A DNA stretch of 64,000 nt, from positions 1 to 64,000 of the forward strand of contig JAKSLG010000008.1 in NCBI GenBank assembly GCA_024401295.1. Direction: 5' to 3'. Positions 20,168-29,391 of this stretch are shown here, one piece after another (positions within the stretch are counted from its first letter, which is position 1; the number at the start of each line of letters is the position of its first letter). The translations under genes and the position numbers were made by a program. The stretch comes from Bacteroidales bacterium (GTDB lineage: Bacteria > Bacteroidota > Bacteroidia > Bacteroidales > Marinilabiliaceae). The notes under the pieces were generated by a model, which saw nothing but the letters and a program-made list of their open reading frames with translations, had not been told where the DNA came from and did not search any database.

Positions 20168-20175
20168 CAAATATA
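20168..20175 (-). promoter_or_regulatory. -7 box of the giant surface-protein operon
   Basis: TATATTTG on the minus strand, giving a leader of about 115 nt before the ATG at 20046. Confidence 0.6.
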
Positions 20176-20293
20176 CGAATTACAGATATTTATATGCAAA
20201 AAACTGACTTTTTTTTGCACAAAACGGCATTTTTATGCTGCAGAAAATAAATTTTCAGCAGCACGACAGATAACTATTCAGATAAAAAGCGAC

Positions 20294-21730
20294 TTAGCGA
20301 ATGAGTTCGCTGCGGTCTGTGTCGAGTTTGATGAAGATGAAAAGAAGCATCGAGAAGCCCCAAAGCGAGGAGCCTCCATAACTAAAGAATGGGAGCGGAA
20401 TGCCAATTACCGGCATGAGTCCTATGGTCATGCAGATGTTGACGGCAAAGTGGAAAAAGAAGATGCTGGCGACACAATAGCCATAGACTCGGCTGAAGAC
20501 AGAATGCTGCTTCTCGGCCAACATGATGATACGAATGAAGAAGGCCAAATAGACCACGATGAGGGCTGTCGTTCCAATAAATCCCCACTCTTCGCCAACG
20601 GTGCAGAAGATGAAGTCGGTCGACTGTTTTGGCACGAAGTTGAGTTTTGTCTGTGTTCCTTCAAGGAATCCCTTGCCTGTTAATCCTCCCGAGCCAATGG
20701 CAATAAGGCTCTGATTGACGTTGTAGCCAGCTCCGAGCGGATCCTCTTCAACACCGAAGAGGATGTTGATACGCGTACGCTGATGCTCAATGAGCACATT
20801 CTCAAAGATATAGCCAGTGGCAAACGAGATGACTATAGTCGCCCACAAATAGACGATGATGGTCTTCACCTCAGGAATGCGGCGGAAAATGCTTCGGAAG
20901 AACGCGAATATCGACATGGCACCAGCTGAGGCCAACGGAACATATTCAGGCAAGAGTTTTGGATTGCCTGTCAGATAGACAACTGCGCCAAAGGCTGCTG
21001 CAACGACAATGCCAATGGCAAGCGTGATGAGACCATCAATGCCTGCACCTTTCTTGTTGAACATGTGCCAAATAATGATGGCGCATATCGTGAGCGAAAC
21101 AGACATGACAATCAAACTGTCGGATAGAAGCGACGCGATTGCGCATATTATACAGAACACTCCGATGAGAAGAATGTGCGTTGTCATGCCTTCGCGATAC
21201 ATCGGCAAAAGGAAGACAAAATAGATGAGTGCACTACCAGTATCATTCTGGAGCAAGACGAGAGCAATCGGGATGACAAGAATGCCGAAGAGTCGGACAT
21301 AGCTCTTCATGTCGAAGAGAAAACCATAGCGACTCATGATACGCGAGACAACAAGCGCCGTACCTATCTTGGTGAATTCGACCGGCTGAAAACTAATCGG
21401 ACCTAGCGAGAACCACGATTTTGCGCCGTTGACCTCCTTACCGATAAGGAGGACTATGACCAGCATGACTATGGAGAATCCGAATATGATATATGCTATC
21501 TCGACAAACAATTTGCTATCGACAAGCATGATTATGCCTATCGAGATGAACGAGACGATAACCCACATGAGTTGCTTGAAATACTCGGCATCCATCGAGA
21601 AAAAGACTTTCGTCTCCGGGTTGAAGTTGGCTGCATAGATATTCATCCAGCCAAACACGACGAGAAGCAGGTAGAGTATGACGAGTGTTACATCGACTCC
21701 CTTATGATATGGATTGCTATAGTTCGACAT
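20294..21730 (-). CDS. rodA: Rod-shape SEDS peptidoglycan polymerase RodA
   Basis: SEDS-family glycosyltransferase that polymerises lipid II during cell elongation together with PBP2. The 478-residue protein has about ten membrane segments and family signatures such as 'ALIYFVFLLPMYREG', 'INILFGVEEDPLGAGYNVNQS' (split here), 'AIGSGGLTGKG' and 'PVIGIPLPFFSYGGSS'. The long loop with 'FVPKQSTDFIFCTVGEE' is intact. It is the last gene of the purH-mreBCD-mrdA-rodA operon, starting 6 bp after mrdA. Confidence 0.95.
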   Translation of the reverse strand: MSNYSNPYHKGVDVTLVILYLLLVVFGWMNIYAANFNPETKVFFSMDAEYFKQLMWVIVSFISIGIIMLVDSKLFVEIAYIIFGFSIVMLVIVLLIGKEVNGAKSWFSLGPISFQPVEFTKIGTALVVSRIMSRYGFLFDMKSYVRLFGILVIPIALVLLQNDTGSALIYFVFLLPMYREGMTTHILLIGVFCIICAIASLLSDSLIVMSVSLTICAIIIWHMFNKKGAGIDGLITLAIGIVVAAAFGAVVYLTGNPKLLPEYVPLASAGAMSIFAFFRSIFRRIPEVKTIIVYLWATIVISFATGYIFENVLIEHQRTRINILFGVEEDPLGAGYNVNQSLIAIGSGGLTGKGFLEGTQTKLNFVPKQSTDFIFCTVGEEWGFIGTTALIVVYLAFFIRIIMLAEKQHSVFSRVYGYCVASIFFFHFAVNICMTIGLMPVIGIPLPFFSYGGSSLWGFSMLLFIFIKLDTDRSELIR

Positions 21731-21736
21731 CTCCAG

Positions 21737-23575
21737 TTATTTAGGCATGGTTATGAGTTCTGCATCGAGGATTCTCTTTTCGACCCACTCTCGTTCCGGT
21801 CGGATGCTTCCTGTCAAGTATTTTTCAATCATCAGACTGCCGATAGGCACGGCCCATGTAGCGCCGAAACCTGCATTTTCGACATAGACTGTTATGGCTA
21901 TTTCAGGCTTTTCGCGAGGCGCAAACGACATGAAAATCGAGTGGTCCTTGCCATGTGGATTCTGCGCAGTTCCCGTCTTTCCGCACACTTTGATGCCCGG
22001 AATCTGCGCACCGTGAGCTGTACCACCACTTGCGCCCCAGACAGCAGCCTCCATGCCATCCTGCACGAGTGTGAAGTATGCTGTATCAATCTCTGTATAA
22101 CGCTTAGTGCGATAGATGGAATCAATCTCGGCATTCTCGATCTGATGAACAACGTGCGGCGTATAGAACCAGCCCTTGTTGGCGATTGTTGCAGCAACAT
22201 TGCAGAGCTGAATTGGCGTCAGAAGAAGCTCGCCCTGGCCAATCGAAAGCGAAATCACGCCAAGCGAAGTCCAGTTGCGTCCTTTGGCTTTGTCATAATA
22301 GGCCGCATTCGGGATAAATCCTCGATTTTCGTTTGCGATATCTATTCCGAGCTTATAGCCCAGGCCAAATTTGACAACATGATCCTTCCAGACTTCAAAT
22401 GCATTATGGACGCCACCGAATTTTGGCGCATCAAGTATTGCGCGCAGGGCATAGCAATAGTAGCCATTGCATGAATGCTGAATAGATTGGCGCAAATCGA
22501 GTGGCGAAGCATGTCCGTGGCAACCCAAATGGAAACTGCCAATTGAGTAGCCGTGATTACACGGATATTTAGAATTCTCAGTCAAGATGCCTTCCTGCAA
22601 TCCGATGAGCGCGTTGATCGTCTTGAATGTCGATCCTGGTGGATACCAAGCCTGAATGGCGCGGTTGAAAAGCGGCTTAAGAGGGTCGCTGCTGAGTTTC
22701 GGGAAATTGACAGAACGATCGCGACCGATGAGGAGCGAAGGGTCATAGCTCGGAGCAGAGACCATACACAAAATCTCGCCTGTTGCAGGACGTATCGCCA
22801 CGATACTTCCCGTCTTGCCACGCATCAACTGCTCGCCATAACGCTGCAATTCGATGTCGAGCGAAAGAGTCAGATTCTGACCCGAAACGGCTGCCGTATC
22901 GAACTCACCATCGCGGAATTCGCCTTTGCTTCGGCCAAGCACATCGACCATCATATAGTTCACACCCTTCTGGCCTCGAAGCTGCTCTTCGAAACTGCTC
23001 TCGATGCCACTGATGCCAATATAGTCGCCCTGGACGTAATATGGATTTTTCTTGATTATGTTTTCGTTGACTTCGCCGACGTAGCCAAGCACATGTGCCG
23101 CAGCAGGATATTCATATTTGCGCAACGTGCGTCGCTGAGCATAAAAACCTGGGAAACGGAACATCTTCTCTTGAAAAGCCGCAAAATTCTCGCCTGAGAC
23201 CTGCTTCAGGAAGACTGAAGGCTTGTATGATGATGCACGGCGACGGCGGATGTTGAGGCGCAACTCCTTGAACTGATTGCGAAGCGTAGGCATGTCGATG
23301 CCAACAGTGTTGCAGAAGTCAACGCTGTCGAATTCATGTACCTCGCGAGGCACAATCATGATGTCATATACAGCCTGATTCGAGACAAGCAACTTGCCAT
23401 TGCGATCGAAAATCAATCCTCGCGATGGATATTGAACAACCTTGCGACGCGAATTGCTCTCCGAAGTAAGCTTATAGGAATTATCGAGAATCTGCACACA
23501 GAAAAGGCGTACGAGCATGGCAATCGACACAAATGCCATAATGCCTATAATAACAACCTTTCGAATGTCGTACAT
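21737..23575 (-). CDS. mrdA: Penicillin-binding protein 2 (elongation transpeptidase)
   Basis: Class B PBP that cross-links peptidoglycan during elongation, paired with RodA. The 612-residue protein has one N-terminal membrane anchor (residues about 8-29), a dimerisation/pedestal domain with 'YPSRGLIFDRNGKLL', then the transpeptidase domain. Active-site motifs are complete: S315-T-F-K318, S368-C-N370 and K533-T-G-T. Length is normal for Bacteroidales. It lies between mreD (17-bp gap) and rodA (6-bp gap). Confidence 0.95.
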   Translation of the reverse strand: MYDIRKVVIIGIMAFVSIAMLVRLFCVQILDNSYKLTSESNSRRKVVQYPSRGLIFDRNGKLLVSNQAVYDIMIVPREVHEFDSVDFCNTVGIDMPTLRNQFKELRLNIRRRRASSYKPSVFLKQVSGENFAAFQEKMFRFPGFYAQRRTLRKYEYPAAAHVLGYVGEVNENIIKKNPYYVQGDYIGISGIESSFEEQLRGQKGVNYMMVDVLGRSKGEFRDGEFDTAAVSGQNLTLSLDIELQRYGEQLMRGKTGSIVAIRPATGEILCMVSAPSYDPSLLIGRDRSVNFPKLSSDPLKPLFNRAIQAWYPPGSTFKTINALIGLQEGILTENSKYPCNHGYSIGSFHLGCHGHASPLDLRQSIQHSCNGYYCYALRAILDAPKFGGVHNAFEVWKDHVVKFGLGYKLGIDIANENRGFIPNAAYYDKAKGRNWTSLGVISLSIGQGELLLTPIQLCNVAATIANKGWFYTPHVVHQIENAEIDSIYRTKRYTEIDTAYFTLVQDGMEAAVWGASGGTAHGAQIPGIKVCGKTGTAQNPHGKDHSIFMSFAPREKPEIAITVYVENAGFGATWAVPIGSLMIEKYLTGSIRPEREWVEKRILDAELITMPK

Positions 23576-23592
23576 CGCCCTAATCCTTTATG

Positions 23593-24120
23593 CTAATCGA
23601 AACTGCTTGATTTACTGCGGATAAACAGTTGAGATATGATTATAAAAAACATTGTCGCAACGATGCTCAACACGATGCGGAGCAGCGTCGGCCAGAAAAA
23701 GATGGTATCGAACTGCTCGATGAAGAAGAGTGCGACATGGTGAATGCTGACCATGATGAGCGCATATTTCACATACCACACCGAGCCATATATGGATATT
23801 GTCGGGAATGAATCCGACTTATATTCGTCGCGGAAAGCAATGTATTTCAAGACGTACTGTCGCAGATAGCCGATCAGCACACATGCTCCGGCATGCATAC
23901 CCGGCGTATCGCAGAAAATGTCGATTATTATTCCAAGCACAAACGACACCAGCATCATCAACCAAGATGATGTGCCGAAAGGCATGGTCAGAATCAGCAA
24001 AATATAGACATACGGATTGATGAAACCCGAAATCTGCAAATTGTTGAAAATCAGCAGTTGTGTCAATTCGCACAAAACGAATATGAGCAATAGCTTTATT
24101 ATGTTTGACGAGTTAGTCAT
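23593..24120 (-). CDS. mreD: Rod-shape-determining membrane protein MreD
   Basis: Small integral membrane component of the elongasome. The 175-residue product has five or six hydrophobic segments and the family-like stretch 'NPYVYILLILTMPF'. The start is the ATG at 24120, which overlaps the mreC stop (ATGACTAA arrangement), indicating translational coupling. A longer frame begins at a TTG inside mreC and is rejected. MreD is poorly conserved, so position between mreC and mrdA is the main support. Confidence 0.88.
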   Translation of the reverse strand: MTNSSNIIKLLLIFVLCELTQLLIFNNLQISGFINPYVYILLILTMPFGTSSWLMMLVSFVLGIIIDIFCDTPGMHAGACVLIGYLRQYVLKYIAFRDEYKSDSFPTISIYGSVWYVKYALIMVSIHHVALFFIEQFDTIFFWPTLLRIVLSIVATMFFIIISQLFIRSKSSSFD

Positions 24121-24955
24121 CGGTTTCTGATATTTCTTCAAGCAGACGCTGCTCTGCCTGCTGACGATTTTCAACTATCTCGACATCATAAATCGAGTTA
24201 AAATCAACGGCAAGACGAATCAAAAGCTTGTAGAAGCCGCCGTTCTTGTCCATTCCAACCTCATCAACAACGCCGACCATGATGCCCTCTGGGAAGAAAG
24301 CAGAAGAACCGCTTGTCACAATCTTGTCGCCGACAGACACTTTCGCATGCTCCGGCAAGTCCTCCAGCATAGCCTTTCGTGGCGAAACGCCGTCCCATTT
24401 CAACTGACCGCGATAGTTTGATCCGGCAAGCTTGACCGACAAGCCCATGCTCGTGTTGATGATTGGCAAGATTGTCGCATAGTGTGCCGACACGGCACTA
24501 ACAAGTCCGACAACGCCATCCCCGTTGATCACGAACATGTCCCGTTTCACGCCACTATTGATGCCGCAATCGATAGTCAGATAGTTGCGACTACGATGTG
24601 TCGAACTGTTGATGACGTGCGCTGCAATGTAGTTGTATTTTCTGAGTGAATCCGGCAATGTGATTTCGGCAACAGTATCACTCATTGCCTTAATCTTGCC
24701 TTCGAGAAGTGCAATGCGATTGCGCAATTCGACATTTTCGGCAGCCAGATGTCTGTTGGCACTGCCTAAATTGAAATATTGGCTTACTCCCTCTTCGGCA
24801 TCATAGACAACACCACATACGGCATTCGATGAACTGAGGAATGCCGACTTATGATAGTCGTTATAATTAAACACAAGCAACCCGCATATCGTCTCCATGA
24901 CAAGAAACAATATGAAAGTTGCATGTTTTACCAGAAAGTAGAAAAAGTTGCGCAC
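24113..24955 (-). CDS. mreC: Rod-shape-determining protein MreC
   Basis: Periplasmic scaffold of the elongasome, anchored by one N-terminal membrane segment (residues about 10-31). It is 280 residues long. A coiled-coil follows the anchor ('LAAENVELRNRIALLEGKIK'), then the beta-rich domain with 'VINGDGVVGLVSAVS' and 'GDKIVTSGSSAFFPEG'. The start is a GTG at 24955; the family start 'MRNFF.FL.K' agrees with it, and no ATG lies before the membrane segment. Its 3' end overlaps mreD. Confidence 0.93.
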   Translation of the reverse strand: MRNFFYFLVKHATFILFLVMETICGLLVFNYNDYHKSAFLSSSNAVCGVVYDAEEGVSQYFNLGSANRHLAAENVELRNRIALLEGKIKAMSDTVAEITLPDSLRKYNYIAAHVINSSTHRSRNYLTIDCGINSGVKRDMFVINGDGVVGLVSAVSAHYATILPIINTSMGLSVKLAGSNYRGQLKWDGVSPRKAMLEDLPEHAKVSVGDKIVTSGSSAFFPEGIMVGVVDEVGMDKNGGFYKLLIRLAVDFNSIYDVEIVENRQQAEQRLLEEISETDD

Positions 24956-24978
24956 TTTCCTTCTCTTTATTTCGTTAT

Positions 24979-25012
24979 GAAACCAGAGAACCCGAAAGTC
25001 CTCTGGTTTTAT
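24979..25012 (-). terminator. Hairpin between mreB and mreC
   Basis: AACCAGAG pairs with CTCTGGTT in the short gap, without a long T run. It probably attenuates or processes the transcript, so that MreB is made in excess over MreCD, rather than ending it. Confidence 0.5.
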
Positions 25013-25026
25013 CTAACTACTGAAAT

Positions 25027-26049
25027 TTATCGAATCAAATAAGGCAAACCTCTGTGACGGTTCTTGAGGGCGATGCCAGTGCCGATTGCCACTGAATGCA
25101 AAGGATTCTCTGCAATGTGGAATGGAATGTTAATCTTGTCCTGCAAACGCTTGTCGAGTCCTCGGAGCATAGCGCCACCACCTGTGAGGTAGATACCATT
25201 GTTGACAATGTCGGCATAGAGCTCTGGAGGTGTCTGTTCGAGGGCCGAGAGAACGGCCGTTTCAATCTTCGAAACAGACTTTTCAAGGCTGTGGGCAATC
25301 TCCTGATATGAAACAGGAACCTCGATTGGCAATGCTGTCATCTGGTTTGGACCCTGAACGACGAAGTCGTCTGGTGGACATTCGAGTTCTGGGAGAGCTG
25401 AACCTACGCGAATCTTGATTTCTTCAGCAGTACGTTCACCAACCTTGATGTTATGCTGACGACGCATATATTCCATGATATCAGCTGTGAGGTCATCACC
25501 TGCAATACGGATACTCTTGTTAGAGACGATACCGCCAAGCGAGATTACAGCAATTTCTGTTGTACCACCACCGATATCAACGATCATGTTACCCTGTGGG
25601 GCTTCAACATCGATGCCGATACCGATTGCAGCAGCCATTGGCTCATAAATCATATAAACTTCACGACCGCCCGCATGTTCTGCCGAGTCACGCACCGCAC
25701 GGAGCTCAACTTCTGTCGAGCCAGATGGCACGCAGATAACCATCGTCAATGATGGGTTGAAGAACTTAGGCTGTGGAAGCATCTTGATCATGCCGCGAAT
25801 CATCTTCTCGGCTGCATTAAAGTCTGCAATCACACCATCACGCAATGGGCGGATAGTGTAGATGTTGTCATGCGTCTTGCCGTGCATCTGGCGAGCCTTC
25901 TGGCCTATGGCCATTGTCTGGTCTGTGCGACGGTCAAGCGCAATGATTGATGGCTCGTCCACCATAATCTTATCATTATGGATTATGATGGTATTTGCTG
26001 TACCCAAGTCCATTGCAAGCTCCTGGGTCAGGAATGAAAATAGTGCCAT
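25027..26049 (-). CDS. mreB: Actin-like rod-shape protein MreB
   Basis: ATP-dependent actin homologue that positions the cell-elongation machinery under the inner membrane. The 340-residue protein shows 'MDLGTANTIIIHNDKIM' (phosphate 1), 'MIVDIGGGTTEIAVISLGG' (phosphate 2) and 'GIYLTGGGAMLRGLDKRL' (adenosine motif). Length is normal. It follows purH by 60 bp and starts the mreBCD-mrdA-rodA section of the operon. Confidence 0.97.
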   Translation of the reverse strand: MALFSFLTQELAMDLGTANTIIIHNDKIMVDEPSIIALDRRTDQTMAIGQKARQMHGKTHDNIYTIRPLRDGVIADFNAAEKMIRGMIKMLPQPKFFNPSLTMVICVPSGSTEVELRAVRDSAEHAGGREVYMIYEPMAAAIGIGIDVEAPQGNMIVDIGGGTTEIAVISLGGIVSNKSIRIAGDDLTADIMEYMRRQHNIKVGERTAEEIKIRVGSALPELECPPDDFVVQGPNQMTALPIEVPVSYQEIAHSLEKSVSKIETAVLSALEQTPPELYADIVNNGIYLTGGGAMLRGLDKRLQDKINIPFHIAENPLHSVAIGTGIALKNRHRGLPYLIR

Positions 26050-26109
26050 TATATAATTACGTGTTACGAATTACAAAATATGAGTTCCGAGCATCTTGAG
26101 CTCCACCAA

Positions 26110-27636
26110 TTAATGCTTGAAGTGGCGAACACCTGTGAAGACGAGAGCCAACTTGTTCTCAACGCAGTAGTCGATTGTCTCCTGGTCGCGAATTGAGCCG
26201 CCTGGTTCAATCACAGAAGTGATGCCTGCCTCGTGTGCAATGACAACGCTGTCGCCGAATGGGAAGAATGCATCGCTTGCCATAACTGCGCCCTTGAGGT
26301 CGAGGTTGAAGTGATTTGCCTTCTCAATTGCATGACGGAGCGAGTTGACGCGTGATGTCTGACCCATGCCGCTGCCGAGGAGCTGCTTGTTCTTTGCCAA
26401 CACGATTGCGTTAGACTTTGTATGCTTAACGATCTTGTTTGCGAAGAGCATATCTTCGATTTCGGCCTGAGTTGCCTTGCGGCCACCCTTGTCCTCGAGC
26501 TGAGCTGCTGTTTCGATTGCTGTGTCACGATCCTGAACGAGAACGCCATTGAGGCATGAACGAACTGTCTTGCCACCAACTTCTGAGTTCTTCTGAACGA
26601 GGATGATGCGGTTTTTCTTCTGCTTGAGCACTTCGAGAGCATCTGCAGTGTATGATGGAGCGATGACAACCTCGAAGAAGATCTGGTTCATGTCTTCTGC
26701 TGTTGCCTTGTCGATTTCAACATTTGTGATTACGATGCCACCGAATGCCGACTCTGGATCGCCTGCGAGAGCATCTTTCCATGCGTCGAGAACTGTTGCA
26801 CGGCTTGCAAGACCGCAAGCGTTGTTGTGCTTGAGGATGGCAACCGTTGTCTCAGAGAAGTCGTTGATCAAGTTCACAGCCGAGTCGATGTCGAGAAGGT
26901 TGTTATATGAAACTTCCTTGCCATGAAGCTGCTCGAACATGCCTTCGAAGTCGCCGTAGAACTCACCCTTCTGATGTGGGTTCTCGCCATAGCGCATGAT
27001 CTTCTTGTCATCGCCACAGATGCGGAGAGCCGAGTGATCTTCGCGGTCGAAATAGCCAAAAATTGCGCTGTCATAATGGCTCGAAACCTGGAATGCAGCC
27101 TTTGCGAATGAGAGGCGATCCTCTTCGTCGCTCACGCCGTTCTTCTCCTTGAGGAGGTCAGCGAGCTGCTGATACTGAGCCTTTGATGGAACGATGATAA
27201 CGTCCTTATAGTTCTTGGCTGCACCGCGGATGAGCGAAATGCCGCCTATGTCGATCTTTTCGATGATTGCCTGATGCTCTGCACCAGAAGCAACTGTCTG
27301 TTCAAATGGATAGAGGTCAACAATAACCAAATCGATCTCTGGAATGTCATATTTCTTCATCTGCTCAAGGTCCTGAGCATTGTCACGACGAGCAAGGATG
27401 CCGCCGAATACCGATGGATGGAGCGTCTTTACGCGACCACCAAGGATTGAAGGATAGCCTGTGATGTCTTCAACGGCTGTCACAGGAATGCCGAGGCTCT
27501 CTATGAAGGTCTGTGTGCCACCTGTTGAATAGAGTTTAACGCCCAATTTGTGAAGATTCTTAACTATCTCGTCAAGTCCGTTGTCTTTGTAGAACACCGA
27601 GATAAGTGCCGATTTGATTTTTTTTGTATTACTCAT
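26110..27636 (-). CDS. purH: Bifunctional AICAR formyltransferase / IMP cyclohydrolase
   Basis: Last two steps of IMP synthesis: formylation of AICAR with 10-formyl-tetrahydrofolate, then ring closure. The 508-residue protein has an N-terminal MGS-like cyclohydrolase domain (residues about 1-195, 'LYSTGGTQTFIESLGIPVT', 'VVDLYPFEQTV') and a C-terminal transformylase with 'AILKHNNACGLAS' (catalytic K-H pair) and 'ASDAFFPFGDSV'. I start at the ATG at 27636; the much longer open frame contains the promoter. It heads the operon that continues into mreBCD, a gene order common in Bacteroidales. Confidence 0.95.
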   Translation of the reverse strand: MSNTKKIKSALISVFYKDNGLDEIVKNLHKLGVKLYSTGGTQTFIESLGIPVTAVEDITGYPSILGGRVKTLHPSVFGGILARRDNAQDLEQMKKYDIPEIDLVIVDLYPFEQTVASGAEHQAIIEKIDIGGISLIRGAAKNYKDVIIVPSKAQYQQLADLLKEKNGVSDEEDRLSFAKAAFQVSSHYDSAIFGYFDREDHSALRICGDDKKIMRYGENPHQKGEFYGDFEGMFEQLHGKEVSYNNLLDIDSAVNLINDFSETTVAILKHNNACGLASRATVLDAWKDALAGDPESAFGGIVITNVEIDKATAEDMNQIFFEVVIAPSYTADALEVLKQKKNRIILVQKNSEVGGKTVRSCLNGVLVQDRDTAIETAAQLEDKGGRKATQAEIEDMLFANKIVKHTKSNAIVLAKNKQLLGSGMGQTSRVNSLRHAIEKANHFNLDLKGAVMASDAFFPFGDSVVIAHEAGITSVIEPGGSIRDQETIDYCVENKLALVFTGVRHFKH

Positions 27637-27974
27637 TGCAATTAGTGTTTTTCTATCCTGTTTTTTCGCAAAAGCCCACTCTGAGCCAATTTGAAAATTT
27701 TTGCGCAAAAATAGAAAAAAACATACAATAATCAAAGCTAAAAATCCATATAAATACTGATACAAAATAAAATAGCGTTTTAGATGCCGAAAACAGCTCC
27801 AAAGAACCATTTTTTCGTCGCATTTGCTAAATGGGACAAGGCTGATTGCTTGAGCAATTTCATGATTTTTGTCGTGCCGACACATTTTGTCTGCATTAAA
27901 TTATGCAAATAGAGATTTTTTTAGATATTTTTACCATTCGACTGACAAATAAAAATTAATGCACTTTTAAAACT
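27637..27974. other. Divergent intergenic region purH / alcohol dehydrogenase
   Basis: No gene is visible. It holds the purH -7 box. I see no clean TAnnTTTG box for the divergent alcohol dehydrogenase gene. Confidence 0.55.
27706..27713 (-). promoter_or_regulatory. -7 box of purH operon
   Basis: TATTTTTG on the minus strand, giving a leader of about 60 nt before the ATG at 27636. Confidence 0.55.
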
Positions 27975-29156
27975 ATGCAAGATTTCAAGTACTATGCCCC
28001 GACCGAGGTTGTTTTCGGTCCTAAATCCGAGTCACAGACAGGTAAAATGGTGAAGAAATACGGTGGTAATAAGGTTCTTATCCACTATGGCGGCTCAAGC
28101 GCTGAGCGTTCAGGACTTCTCCAGAAGATATGCGATTCTCTCGATGCAGAGGGCATCAAGTATGTAAAACTTGGCGGCGTTGTTCCAAATCCTCGTGTCA
28201 GCCTCGTACGCAAAGGCGTTGAACTCTGCCGAAAGGAAAATGTCGATTTTATTCTCGCTGTTGGTGGCGGAAGCGTGATCGACTCCGCAAAGGCAATGAG
28301 CCTTGGCGTCCTCTACAAAGGCGACGTGTGGGATTTCTACATCCGCAAGACATTCGAAAAAGCCTGTCTCCCAATTGCTTGCGTATTGACAATTCCTGCT
28401 GCCGGCAGCGAAATGAGCGATGGCAGCGTCATCACGAATGACGAAAACGGACTCAAGAAAGATTACTGCATCAACGAGTTCCGCTGCAAGTTCGCAATCA
28501 TGAATCCAGAACGCACATATTCGCTTCCTGCTTGGCAGACCTCATGCGGAGCTGTCGATATGATGATGCACACAATGGAACGCTATTTCTCGAAAGACGA
28601 CGATATGGACATCACCGACAACATTGCCGAAGCTCTGCTCCGTACTGTCATGAATAGCGTGAAAATCGTTCTTCGCGAACCAGAAAACTATCGCCATCGC
28701 GCACAGTTGATGTGGGCTGGTTCCGTTGCTCACAACGACCTTACAGGTTGCGGCACAACAGGCGACTGGGCTACTCACAACCTCGAGCATGAACTCTCAG
28801 GCATGTTCGACGTTTCGCATGGCGCCGGTCTTGCAGCCATCTGGGGCAGCTGGGCTCGCTACGTGATGCACGAAAACATCACTCGTTTTGCACGCTTCGC
28901 AGTAAACGTGATGGGCGTTCCTTGCGACTTCAACGACGCTGAGGCAACCGCACTCGAAGGCATCCGCCGCACAGAGCAGTTCTTCGCTTCTATCGGAATG
29001 CCAACAAACATCCACGACCTCATCGGCAAAGATATCACAGATGCTCAGATCGAGGAGATGGCTGACAAATGCTCTAACGGCAACACAAGCACTGTTGGCG
29101 GACTGAAGGTTCTCAAACGCGATGATATGATTGCTATCTACAAGATGGCAAAATAA
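27975..29156 (+). CDS. Iron-containing alcohol dehydrogenase (butanol dehydrogenase / YqhD type)
   Basis: Probable NADPH-dependent aldehyde/alcohol oxidoreductase that disposes of reductant or detoxifies aldehydes. The 393-residue protein has the N-terminal 'PTEVVFGPKSESQTG', the nucleotide-binding 'ILAVGGGSVIDSAKAMSLG' and the metal-site region 'LEHELSGMFDVSHGAGLAAIWG', with the histidines expected for Fe/Zn binding. 'AAGSEMSDGSVIT' is typical of the YqhD/BdhA branch. The physiological substrate cannot be read from sequence. Single gene with a strong terminator. Confidence 0.9.
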   Translation: MQDFKYYAPTEVVFGPKSESQTGKMVKKYGGNKVLIHYGGSSAERSGLLQKICDSLDAEGIKYVKLGGVVPNPRVSLVRKGVELCRKENVDFILAVGGGSVIDSAKAMSLGVLYKGDVWDFYIRKTFEKACLPIACVLTIPAAGSEMSDGSVITNDENGLKKDYCINEFRCKFAIMNPERTYSLPAWQTSCGAVDMMMHTMERYFSKDDDMDITDNIAEALLRTVMNSVKIVLREPENYRHRAQLMWAGSVAHNDLTGCGTTGDWATHNLEHELSGMFDVSHGAGLAAIWGSWARYVMHENITRFARFAVNVMGVPCDFNDAEATALEGIRRTEQFFASIGMPTNIHDLIGKDITDAQIEEMADKCSNGNTSTVGGLKVLKRDDMIAIYKMAK

Positions 29157-29204
29157 TCGCACGTTACCTTAAAAGTAATATAACTATTAAGCGCATAATG
29201 CAGA

Positions 29205-29242
29205 CATCCCTACAGACAAACGTCTGTGGGGATTTTGTTTTC
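29205..29242 (+). terminator. Terminator of the alcohol dehydrogenase gene
   Basis: ATCCCTACAGAC pairs with GTCTGTGGGGAT, followed by TTTTGTTTT. Confidence 0.85.
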
Positions 29243-29391
29243 GAACGACAAGCATACCTTATGACAAAGATATTAGGTTGGAGAACTGAAAAACACTAAT
29301 CAATATTTAGTATGTTAAATGCAAGTATTTGTCTTGGAGTTCGTTGTATTTTTTGTATTTTGTATAATGTAAATCATTAATACTTATTACT

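Noticed and set aside
21572-22474. Plus-strand open frame (300 codons)
   Set aside because: It is antisense to mrdA and rodA and has no signal, domain or promoter of its own.
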